Positions 10,598-17,980 of a stretch of 64,000 nt of DNA are shown one piece after another. The notes below the pieces were generated by a model. It had not been told where the DNA came from. It ran no database searches and saw only the letters and a program-made list of their open reading frames with translations. Every line of letters begins with the position of its first letter. Within the stretch, counting starts at the first letter, position 1. Position numbers and translations under genes: made by a program. The DNA is from Caenimonas sedimenti (lineage in GTDB: Bacteria > Pseudomonadota > Gammaproteobacteria > Burkholderiales > Burkholderiaceae_C), in the NCBI RefSeq assembly GCF_007833165.1, contig NZ_VOBQ01000002.1, positions 62,001-126,000 of the forward strand, read 5' to 3'.

Positions 10598-11086
10598 GGC
10601 CCTCGTCCGTAAGCCCGGAATTTTGAGGAGCCTCAGCGGGAAAGGGTGGCGCATCCGCCGTCACCCGGCGTCCGTGGATTCCTACGTCGGGCTGGCTGGC
10701 CGGCCGTGGAGCAACTCTGTAGCTCCCGTCCTACACCGCGACGGCGAAACGCACCCGATATTTCTGGCATGTCTCCCGTGAACAGCTCTCCAGAATCCAT
10801 CGGCCGAATCGATCACTTCGAGTGGGAGGGCGGCACCGGCAATCGCCGCACGCGCGCGGGTGCGATCAACCACCCGCCGCGGCAGCCCAGCCAATCGCCA
10901 GCGGAAGAGACCTGTTCGTCGGGGCTGGAGCGCAGGTACGTGTCGATCAAGGCGCCGGCGCGCAACAGCGGGTCCGTCTCCCCGAAGCCCGGACCGCAGC
11001 GCGGCAACTGAGCGCTTCTTCCGTCTTTCCCCGGAACGGGGCGCAGGCTGACACGGCCGGTACGTGCATGGGGTGATCCTGCCGGC
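10598..11086. other. Intergenic region between divergent glgB and the methyltransferase cluster
   Basis: About 490 bases without a convincing gene. Open frames exist on both strands, but their Arg/Pro/Ala-rich translations look like read-through of GC-rich DNA and match no family I recognise. The region must hold the glgB operon promoter on the minus strand. The clearest structure is the inverted repeat at 10718-10735, overlapping a GGAGC-N9-GCTCC repeat at 10708-10726. No T-tract hairpin was found. Confidence 0.6.
10718..10735. promoter_or_regulatory. Inverted repeat TGTAG-N8-CTACA upstream of glgB
   Basis: Perfect 5-base arms separated by eight bases, about 120 bases before the glgB start. 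It overlaps a second dyad (GGAGC-N9-GCTCC, 10708-10726). The position fits an operator or promoter element for the glycogen/trehalose operon. No known regulator is assigned. Confidence 0.35.
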
Positions 11087-11236
11087 ATGAGCCTCGGTTG
11101 CTTTCTTTTGTCCGTGCCCCGTTCCTGCGTCAAGCGTCCCGCGGTTCCGCCTTCCACCAAGGCGCAAGCCGTGCGTACTGCCGCACCCAGGGATGGCAAA
11201 CCGGTTGCCCGCGCAGCCCCCCACCCGACGAAATGA
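11087..11236 (+). CDS. Possible small ORF (49 aa) coupled to the methyltransferase gene
   Basis: ATG 11087 opens a 49-codon frame ending at TGA 11234-11236, whose ATGA overlaps the start of the methyltransferase gene. This is the same arrangement used between the next two genes. The product would be basic and rich in Ala, Pro and Lys, with a short hydrophobic N-terminus (SLGCFLLSV) and a tail ending HPTK. No Shine-Dalgarno is obvious and I recognise no family. It could be a leader peptide, a precursor peptide for the modifying enzymes that follow, or a chance ORF. Low confidence. Confidence 0.22.
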   Translation: MSLGCFLLSVPRSCVKRPAVPPSTKAQAVRTAAPRDGKPVARAAPHPTK

Positions 11237-12186
11237 GCAGCGCGCTGGTCGCGAGCCTGGTCGACACGGGCCGGTGGCTGCGGCAGCAGGGCTACCGCTT
11301 CGTCACACCGACGCCCGCGACCCATGCGCGCGTGTTGCGCCGCGACCCCACGGCGGCAGCGAGGAATCTGCGGGATGCCTTCGGCTGGAGCCGTCCCTTC
11401 CGTCCGGGACTGGTGCCGAGCCGCCTGCTCGAGGCCTTGCGCAGCGCGCAGCTGGTGGTGCCGCTGCCCGACGGCTTGCTGGCGAGCCGCGCGCGCTTCT
11501 CGACGCTGGGTGACCTGCTGCTGGCCCATTCGGCGTACCCGACCACGCAGCCGGACGCCGTCTTCTTCGGGCCCGACACGTACCGCTTCGCGGCATTGGT
11601 CGAGTCTGAACTCCAGCGGCTGGCCCTGGTGCAAGGCGCCCGCATCCTCGACGTCGGCTGCGGATCGGGCGCGGGCGGCCTCCTGGTCGCCTGGTCCTCG
11701 CGCGCCACGGGCCCGCAAGTCATGCTCACCGACATCAACGCCTCCGCGCTGGAATTCGCCAAGGCCAACGCGACCCTCGCCGCGGTCGAAGGCGTGTCGT
11801 TCGCGCAGGGCGATCTCTACGCTTGCGTGGCCGGCGAGTTCGACCTGATCCTCGCCAATCCGCCCTACCTCAACGACGGCGCGGCGCGCACCTACCGCCA
11901 TGGTGGCGGCGCCTGGGGCGGCGCCTTGTCCGAGCGGATTGTGCACGAGGGCCTGCCCCGGCTGCGGCCGGGCGGAAGGCTGGTGCTCTACACCGGCGCC
12001 GCCATCGTCGCGGGGGAAGACCCGCTGCGTGACGCCCTGAAGCCGGCACTGGAGGACCGCGGCTGGCCGTGGTCGTGGCGTGAACTCGACCCGGACGTGT
12101 TCGGCGAAGAACTCGAAGAGCCCGCCTACGCCGGCGCGGAACGCATCGCCGCCGTGGCGCTGGTGGTGCAGAGGCCGGCGCGATGA
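11233..12186 (+). CDS. Class I SAM-dependent methyltransferase, PrmC/HemK-like
   Basis: A 317-residue protein with a Rossmann methyltransferase core: motif I ILDVGCGSGAGG at about 138-149, an acidic post-I segment (LTDINASAL near 165), and NPPYL at 209-213. The NPPY motif is typical of enzymes methylating planar nitrogen (glutamine amide, adenine), as in PrmC. The N-terminal ~120 residues are a separate helical domain, as in PrmC, but the sequence is not close enough to call it release-factor methylation. The start ATG 11233 is chosen because the protein then begins directly with the helical domain; the frame is open further upstream with unlikely composition. It overlaps the ATP-grasp gene by four bases (ATGA), so the two probably act in one pathway on an unknown substrate. 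Confidence 0.8.
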   Translation: MSSALVASLVDTGRWLRQQGYRFVTPTPATHARVLRRDPTAAARNLRDAFGWSRPFRPGLVPSRLLEALRSAQLVVPLPDGLLASRARFSTLGDLLLAHSAYPTTQPDAVFFGPDTYRFAALVESELQRLALVQGARILDVGCGSGAGGLLVAWSSRATGPQVMLTDINASALEFAKANATLAAVEGVSFAQGDLYACVAGEFDLILANPPYLNDGAARTYRHGGGAWGGALSERIVHEGLPRLRPGGRLVLYTGAAIVAGEDPLRDALKPALEDRGWPWSWRELDPDVFGEELEEPAYAGAERIAAVALVVQRPAR

Positions 12187-13490
12187 GGTTCCTGGGCATC
12201 GGCGAGACCAACGACCTCGCGTCGATGTACCACGGCCTCGCGAAGCGCGGCCACGAGGTCCGCGTGTTCGTGGAGGACCCCGCCTGCGCGGACGTGCATG
12301 CCGGCCTGCTGGACTTCACCGCGGACTGGGAGGCGGACCTGGGCTGGGTGCGGGCGGCCGGCGCCGACGGCGTCGTCCTGTTCGAGTCCGCGATCAAGGG
12401 CGAGGTGCAGGACGCGCTGCGCCGCGACGGCTTCCAGGTGATCGGCGGCAGTGCCTTCGGCGACCGCCTGGAGGCGGATCGCGACTTCGGCCAGCAGGTG
12501 CTGCGCGAGGGCGGCCTGAAGACCGCGCGCACGCATCGTTTCACCGGGTACGAGGCCGCCCAGGCTTTCCTGCGCGACCGGCCGAGGCGCTACGTGCTGA
12601 AGTTCAACGGTGCAGACCATCCGCGCACGCGAAACTTCATCGGCACGATGGACGATGGCTGCGACATGCTGGCGCTGCTTTCACTGTATCGCTCGCAGGC
12701 TCCCGCTGGCGAGCCGACCGACTTCATCCTGATGGAACATCTGGAGGGAGTGGAAGTCGGCGTGGGGGCGTACTTCAACGGCGAGGCCTTCCTGGATGCG
12801 AAGTGCATCGACTTCGAGCACAAGCGCTTCTTCCCGGGCGAACTCGGGGAGTTGACGGGAGAAATGGGGACCATCGTCGGCTATCGCGGGTCGGAGCGCC
12901 TCTTCCAGGCCGCGCTCGCGCCGGTGGCTCCGCTGCTGCGTGAGAGCGGGCATGTGGGCTACCTCAACGTCAACCTGATCGCCAACGAAGATGGCTTGTG
13001 GCCGCTGGAGTTCACCAGCCGCTTCGGCTACCCCGGCTTCGCCATCTGCGAGGCGCTGCACCTCGAACCCTGGGAAGACATCCTGCGCCGCATGCTGCGC
13101 CGTGACAGCCTGGCGCTGCGCACACGCGCCGGCTGGGCGGCGGGCGTCGTTCTCACGGTGCCGCCTTTTCCGTATCGCCATGGCTACGAGGAACTGTCCA
13201 AGGGCATGCCGATCTGCCTGCGACCCGAACTCGATGCGGGCGATCGCGAGGCCCTGCACTTCGCCGAGATCGCCAGCGTGAACGGCCAGCTGGTGACCAG
13301 CGGCTCCTGCGGCTACGTCGGCGTGGCCACGGGTCTCGGCGCCGAGGTGGCGCAGGCGAATGCGGAGGCCTTGCGCGTCGCGGCGGGCGTGGTCGTGCCG
13401 AACCTGCGCTACCGGCGCGACATCGGCGAACGGGTGAGCAGCAATGACCTGCGCATGCTGGAGGATCTGGGCTGGCTCGACCATGCGTAG
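12183..13490 (+). CDS. PurD-like ATP-grasp ligase
   Basis: A 435-residue protein resembling phosphoribosylamine-glycine ligase in its N-terminal Rossmann-like domain (GIGETNDLASMYHGLAKRGH) and ATP-grasp core (RRYVLKF near 137, ILMEHLEGVEVGVGAYF near 180, NVNLIANEDGLWPLEFTSRFGYPG near 270). ATP-grasp enzymes join a carboxylate to an amine or similar nucleophile through an acyl-phosphate. Its pairing with a methyltransferase and a diiron oxidase, not with purine genes, argues that it is a paralogue with another substrate. It overlaps the upstream gene by four bases; 95 bases separate it from the diiron-enzyme gene. Confidence 0.75.
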   Translation: MRFLGIGETNDLASMYHGLAKRGHEVRVFVEDPACADVHAGLLDFTADWEADLGWVRAAGADGVVLFESAIKGEVQDALRRDGFQVIGGSAFGDRLEADRDFGQQVLREGGLKTARTHRFTGYEAAQAFLRDRPRRYVLKFNGADHPRTRNFIGTMDDGCDMLALLSLYRSQAPAGEPTDFILMEHLEGVEVGVGAYFNGEAFLDAKCIDFEHKRFFPGELGELTGEMGTIVGYRGSERLFQAALAPVAPLLRESGHVGYLNVNLIANEDGLWPLEFTSRFGYPGFAICEALHLEPWEDILRRMLRRDSLALRTRAGWAAGVVLTVPPFPYRHGYEELSKGMPICLRPELDAGDREALHFAEIASVNGQLVTSGSCGYVGVATGLGAEVAQANAEALRVAAGVVVPNLRYRRDIGERVSSNDLRMLEDLGWLDHA

Positions 13491-13585
13491 GAAGCAACCC
13501 ACGGCATCGGACGCGGCTGCCTGATACGGCCCGAAGCCGAGCGGCTTCACACTGTCTTCATCACTCCGAGAAGCAGTAGCAGCCG

Positions 13586-15028
13586 ATGTACATCGCATCC
13601 CACGAATGGCAGCGCCCCGCGAGCCCTCCGCGCGCCGGCCATCTCAATCCCCCGCCCGGTGCGCTGTGCGAACCGCTCTACCGGCGCCTGGCCGCCGGCA
13701 CGCCCGATGCCGCGACGCGTGCCGAGGCCGCGCAATTCCTGCGTCGGGAGATCGCGCTGGCTGGGACCGCGCCGTGCACACTGCCCGAATCGCCGGAGAA
13801 CCTCGTGGGGTGGATGGAAGCGAATGCGCAGACCGTCCACGCCAAGTACGCGCTTTATCTCGAAGGCCGCCGCGCTGGCGGGCCCCGGCACTTCTTCCGC
13901 AATCGCGCGCATGCGCTGCATGTGTTGCGCGCGATCTCGCCGACCAAGGTGGTGGATGGCGCCTGGCTCTACGGCCTGATCCGGCACGCGAACAACCCGA
14001 GGTTCGCACCGCTGGTGCAGACCTACGTCGAGGAGCTCGGCGAAGGCGCGATCGACAAGAACCATGTGGTGCTCTATCGCGGCCTGCTGGCCCGGTACGG
14101 CCTGGACCCGGTCGACGGCCTGCCCGACACGCACTATCGCCAGGGCCTGATCCAGCTGGCACTGGGCTGGAACGCCGAGGAATTCCTGCCCGAGGTCATC
14201 GGCTTCAACCTGGGCTACGAGCAGCTGCCGCTGCACCTGCTCATCACGGCCTACGAGTTGAACGAGCTGGGCATCGACCCTTATTACTTCCAGCTGCACG
14301 TGACCGTGGACAACGGCAGCACCGGCCACGCCCGGCGCGCCTGCGACGCCGTGCTGGAGGCCCTGCCGCGCCTGGACGATGGCGGCGTCTTCTGGCAGCG
14401 TGTGCGAGTGGGTGCGCGGCTGGCCGATGCGGGACTGGGCACTGTCGACATCATCGATTCGTTCGAGCCTGAGCAGGAAGTGCTGCGCATCCTGGCGGCC
14501 AAGTCGTCCGCGGGCGCCGGTGCCCACTCCGACTATTGCCGCGTCGCGGGCCGCAGCGTCAATGACTGGTTGTCGTCACCGGAGAACGTGGCAGGCTTCC
14601 TGCGCGAGCTGGAAGCGCAAGGCTGGATCCGCCGCAACGAGCCGGCGAGTTGCAGCCGGTTCTGGAAGTTGCTGCAGGGCGAGCGGGCCGAGATGTTCGG
14701 CGTTTTCTCCGCCTACGAACTGCAGGTGATCCACGACTGGATTCGGGGCGAGGCCAGTGCTGACGGCGCGCCTTTCACCGAAGAGCCGCCCTCGGCCGGG
14801 CGGCGACGCGCGACCTTTCGCGCGTTGCAGCGCAATGCGCACGCCGTGGCCGCGCCGGACCTCGGTTCGTTGCTGGATCCCGACCTGGATCTGTTCAAGG
14901 CGCAGCTGGCGCGCGCGGAGGCCGGGCCCCGGGAGCAACTCCTCGTCGACGCCATGTCGCCGGCCCAACACTGGACGCCGGTGGGGTTGTATGCCACTGG
15001 GGAGTTCTGGAAGTCCAGAACGCAGTAA
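13586..15028 (+). CDS. Haem-oxygenase-like diiron redox enzyme
   Basis: A 480-residue protein whose residues ~60-260 follow the pattern of the iron-containing redox enzyme family (HDO, haem-oxygenase-like metal oxidases/oxygenases). Candidate metal ligands are EELGEGAIDKNH (Glu149/150, Glu153, His160) and LHVTVDNGSTGH (His238, Asp242, His248). Characterised members (UndA, BesC, SznF) oxidise fatty acids, amino acids or N-substituted arginine using O2. The C-terminal ~200 residues form an extra domain of unknown role with a second basic/aromatic block around 335-385. There is no signal peptide, so it is cytoplasmic. It follows the methyltransferase and ATP-grasp genes on the same strand; substrate unknown. 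Confidence 0.75.
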   Translation: MYIASHEWQRPASPPRAGHLNPPPGALCEPLYRRLAAGTPDAATRAEAAQFLRREIALAGTAPCTLPESPENLVGWMEANAQTVHAKYALYLEGRRAGGPRHFFRNRAHALHVLRAISPTKVVDGAWLYGLIRHANNPRFAPLVQTYVEELGEGAIDKNHVVLYRGLLARYGLDPVDGLPDTHYRQGLIQLALGWNAEEFLPEVIGFNLGYEQLPLHLLITAYELNELGIDPYYFQLHVTVDNGSTGHARRACDAVLEALPRLDDGGVFWQRVRVGARLADAGLGTVDIIDSFEPEQEVLRILAAKSSAGAGAHSDYCRVAGRSVNDWLSSPENVAGFLRELEAQGWIRRNEPASCSRFWKLLQGERAEMFGVFSAYELQVIHDWIRGEASADGAPFTEEPPSAGRRRATFRALQRNAHAVAAPDLGSLLDPDLDLFKAQLARAEAGPREQLLVDAMSPAQHWTPVGLYATGEFWKSRTQ

Positions 15029-15221
15029 CGCCGTTGCCGGGGCGAGGGGTCGACTCGCGCCGCCGGTCGTGAACTGCTCCACGGACATTTCTTGTGACCG
15101 CGTTCGGCGTTACACGCCGTTGCGAGCAGGTCGCCGATTTCGCAAATTCCCTCACGGAGGATTCCGGCCGCGCGCTGCATATTCCGCCTGCGCCGACGTG
15201 GCGCGTGACGGGGAGAAGACA

Positions 15222-15533
15222 ATGGCAAAGAGCAACAACCTCATCCTGGCTCGCCTGGCACTGTCGCTGGCGATCACCGTCGCCGCGCCCGCGTGGGCCC
15301 AGCAGTCCGGCGGGGCGGTCAAGCTCGCGCAGGCGGGTCCCGATCTGTCCTGCCGCAAGGAAGTGAAGGAATACCTCGACACCATGCGCCTGCTGCGCGA
15401 CACGGGCGGCGCCCAGGTCGGTGACATGGTGGCGAACGGGCTCGTCGCCGAGTCCGAGGTCGAGAGGACCGCGCAGGGCCAGGGCCACTGCGCCGCCGCC
15501 CAGTTGATCCGCGACAAGCGCGCTCGCCGCTGA
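15222..15533 (+). CDS. Small secreted protein of unknown function
   Basis: A 103-residue protein with a clear signal peptide (hydrophobic core LILARLALSLAITVAAP, cleavage likely after AWA near residue 26). The mature part is short and charged, with two cysteines (DLSCRKE and GHCAAAQ) that could form a disulfide. GGGAGA lies about five bases before ATG 15222, supporting this start. No family recognised. About 190 bases separate it from the diiron-enzyme gene, so it may have its own promoter. Confidence 0.65.
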   Translation: MAKSNNLILARLALSLAITVAAPAWAQQSGGAVKLAQAGPDLSCRKEVKEYLDTMRLLRDTGGAQVGDMVANGLVAESEVERTAQGQGHCAAAQLIRDKRARR

Positions 15534-15676
15534 CAAGCGCGCCAGCAATCGACACGGCCAATACCGGCCATGGAAAAGAATGATTCGTCTGTCGAGACCC
15601 CGGACGGTACATTGCCGTCGGCCCACGGTCACTCGGCACGAGTGGACAGCGGGGTCGTTCTCCTTGGAAATTTCCT

Positions 15677-15699
15677 GCCACCTTCGGGTGGCTTTTTTT
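15677..15699 (+). terminator. Rho-independent terminator
   Basis: Six-base GC-rich stem GCCACC/GGTGGC with a UUCG-type tetraloop, followed by seven T's. It lies 144 bases after the small secreted protein gene and just before the 3' end of the opposing LysR gene. The long 3' region before it could carry a small RNA. Confidence 0.85.
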
Positions 15700-15706
15700 C
15701 TGCGGG

Positions 15707-16624
15707 CTAACCGGCGCCGTCCATGTCGCGAACGGCCGCCTGGAACACGCCACGCAGCCAGACGATGCCCGGGTCCCGGGTGCGGTACCGGTGCCATTGA
15801 ATGACCTGGCTCATCTCCGCCATCACGATCGGAACCTCGCGGACGGCAATCGGGAGATGCTGTGCGGCGAGCCTGGCGAGCCGGCTATGGACCGTGGCGA
15901 TCCGTTCCGTCCCCACGACCAGGGCGGGCGTCGATGCAAAGCTGTAGCTGGTGACTTCCACGCGCCGTGACAGTCCGTAGCGCTGCACGAACCATGCTTC
16001 CAGCGACGGCTGGGTTCCGGCGGGCGGCTGCATCACGACGTGTCCGGCGGCCGCATAACGCTCGAAAGTGAGTTCTCCCTTTGCCAGCCGGCTGTCTTTC
16101 CACAGCACGCAGCGAAACGTCTCCTTGAACAATTCCTCGGTCGGATGCTCCGGCGCGCAGTAGTCACGCGGCATCACAAGGAAATCTACTTCAGCGCGAT
16201 CCAGGGCACGCGTGGGTTCGTCCACCTGGGGCAGCAGTGCGAAGCGAACATTCGGCGCTTCGGCATGCGCGCGCGTCAGCACGTGCGGCATCAAAGTCGC
16301 CAAGGTGAAATCGGAGACGAACATCCGGAATTCACGGTCGGCCGTCGCAGGGATGAACTCCGGCCGTGCGGCGACCGAGGTGTCGATGCGGAGCAGGACA
16401 TCGTGCACGGCGTCCTTCAGCACTTCGGCGCGCGGCGTCAACTCCATCCGCCGGCCCACCTGCACGAGCAGTTCGTCATCGAAGTATTCGCGCAGTCGTC
16501 CCAATGCGTTGCTCATGGCCGACTGGCTCATGTGCATGCGCTCCGCCGCGCGACTGATGCTCGCTTCGGCGAGCAGCACGTCGAGGGCGACAAGGAGGTT
16601 GAGATCGAGTTTGTTGAAGCGCAT
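15707..16624 (-). CDS. LysR-family regulator (first copy)
   Basis: A 305-residue LysR regulator. The N-terminal helix-turn-helix (LDLNLLVALDVLLAE..ISRAAERMHMSQSAMSNALGRLR) is of the NodD/PcpR/LinR-like subgroup that starts with a DLNLLVALDVLL segment. The effector-binding domain follows from about residue 95. It is divergent from the FAD monooxygenase gene that begins the catabolic block, the usual arrangement for a regulator of that block. It is closely similar in layout to the LysR at 31966-32880, including the RAAERMH..QSAMS and LTPRAE segments, so the two are probably paralogues. Confidence 0.9.
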   Translation of the reverse strand: MRFNKLDLNLLVALDVLLAEASISRAAERMHMSQSAMSNALGRLREYFDDELLVQVGRRMELTPRAEVLKDAVHDVLLRIDTSVAARPEFIPATADREFRMFVSDFTLATLMPHVLTRAHAEAPNVRFALLPQVDEPTRALDRAEVDFLVMPRDYCAPEHPTEELFKETFRCVLWKDSRLAKGELTFERYAAAGHVVMQPPAGTQPSLEAWFVQRYGLSRRVEVTSYSFASTPALVVGTERIATVHSRLARLAAQHLPIAVREVPIVMAEMSQVIQWHRYRTRDPGIVWLRGVFQAAVRDMDGAG

Positions 16625-16663
16625 GGCGACGTGCGCGCATCGTAGTCACACGCCGTTCACCTC

Positions 16664-16673
16664 GGGTTAACCC
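16664..16673. promoter_or_regulatory. Perfect 10-bp palindrome GGGTTAACCC in the LysR/monooxygenase intergenic region
   Basis: Lies 40 bases upstream of the LysR start and about 150 bases before the FAD monooxygenase. Position and symmetry suit a regulator site. LysR sites usually contain T-N11-A, which this does not show by itself, so the assignment is tentative. Confidence 0.3.
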
Positions 16674-16826
16674 TGAAAGTATTCGCGCCGTCGATTCATG
16701 CGATGGACACAAACCATTTTTCAAGAGGCTGACGGATTCCTATCCTCGCGGCACTTCTGAAAGACGGGTGCGAGTGATGAAGGTGTTGCGGGTGACGGAT
16801 GCGGTGTCAGCGTGCCGGTGGGCGCG

Positions 16827-17948
16827 ATGGATCCGTTCGTGAAAGCGAGTCTGCATGTCGGCGTCGTTGGCGGCGGCGTAGCCGGGCTGGCGTGCGCGCT
16901 CGCGGCTGCGCGCGGCGGCGCCCGTGTGCAGGTCTTCGAAGAGCGGCCGGAGCACATGCAGGTCGACACCCATGTGGAGGTCGTGCCGAGCATGCTGCGT
17001 GACCTCGTTCGCATTGGTGTGGGCGATGCGTGCGTGCGCGCAGGCTTTCCCTTTCGCCGGACCAACGTGCTCGACCAGGCCGGGCGCAAGCTGTTCGCCA
17101 TCGAAGCGGAGGCTCTGGCGGGCCCCCGGCTTCCCGCCACGCTGGGAATCACGCGCAGTTCCTTCCACGAGGGCTTGCGCGAGGCCGCCGTCGCCGCGGG
17201 GTGCCAGATGAATCGCGGCTTGCGTGTGACGGACGTCGGCGCCGACGGGAGCATCGAGTTCGCCCGAAGCGCGCCCGTTCGGGCGGATCTGGTTGTGCTG
17301 GCGTGCGGCAGCGAGTCGCCACTCCGTGCGCGCGTCTTCGGTGCGAGTCCCCCGGTCCGGCCGGGCCCCGCGTGGTCGTACTTCCTGGCGTCACGCCCGG
17401 TCGGCCTGGACGAGGCGGTGCTCGCCAGCGCCCGCGATGGCCGCAAGGCGCATGTCGTGCCCGTGAGCTCCAGCCAGGTCGGCGTCCGCATGGCGCCGGC
17501 GCCGCATCAGCTGCCTCACGCCTCGGCACCCGCGGCGTGGCCGGGCGAATTGCTCGCGGGGTTTGCCGGTGTCCTGGGTGCACTCGGCGATGGCGCGCGC
17601 AACGAAACGCGCGCCGTCCTGCGCGACGCCCATGCCGATGTGGCGGCTGCCGACTGGCATCGCGGGGCACTCCTCGCCGTTGGCGACTGCGCGCACCGCT
17701 TGCCCCCGCATTTCGGCCAGTCCGCCGCGCAGGCCATCGAAGACGCGGTCGTGCTGGGCGAATTGCTGGAGCGCGGTGGCAGTGTGGACGAATTGTCAGC
17801 CGCATTCGTGCGCCGCCGGCGCGATCGGGTGGCCGAAGTGGCCGCGCTCACCACGCTGGCCGCGCGCTGGGACACGGAGCCCGAGCCTGCCACCGACTTG
17901 CCTGCCATCACGCGCGCGCTTGCGCGTCTCGTTCACCAACCTGCCTGA
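16827..17948 (+). CDS. FAD-dependent monooxygenase (class A flavin hydroxylase-like)
   Basis: A 373-residue protein with the N-terminal FAD-binding motif VGVVGGGVAGL (about 11-21) and the second FAD motif LLAVGDCAHRLPPHFGQSAAQAIEDAV near 285, as in PHBH-type aromatic hydroxylases. The DG motif region is present but degenerate. It would use NAD(P)H and O2 to hydroxylate an aromatic or related ring. ATG 16827 is preferred; a GTG at 16812 would add five residues. It is the first gene of the block divergent from LysR and ends 32 bases before the DUF1302 gene. Confidence 0.82.
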   Translation: MDPFVKASLHVGVVGGGVAGLACALAAARGGARVQVFEERPEHMQVDTHVEVVPSMLRDLVRIGVGDACVRAGFPFRRTNVLDQAGRKLFAIEAEALAGPRLPATLGITRSSFHEGLREAAVAAGCQMNRGLRVTDVGADGSIEFARSAPVRADLVVLACGSESPLRARVFGASPPVRPGPAWSYFLASRPVGLDEAVLASARDGRKAHVVPVSSSQVGVRMAPAPHQLPHASAPAAWPGELLAGFAGVLGALGDGARNETRAVLRDAHADVAAADWHRGALLAVGDCAHRLPPHFGQSAAQAIEDAVVLGELLERGGSVDELSAAFVRRRRDRVAEVAALTTLAARWDTEPEPATDLPAITRALARLVHQPA

Positions 17949-17980
17949 ACCAAGAACCAACCCGGAGCCGAGAGGAGACC

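Noticed and set aside
8768-10612. Long plus-strand open frame
   Set aside because: Antisense to glgB; no family resemblance.
10682-11224. 180-codon minus-strand ORF upstream of glgB
   Set aside because: Translation is Arg/Gly-rich without motifs; treated as intergenic.
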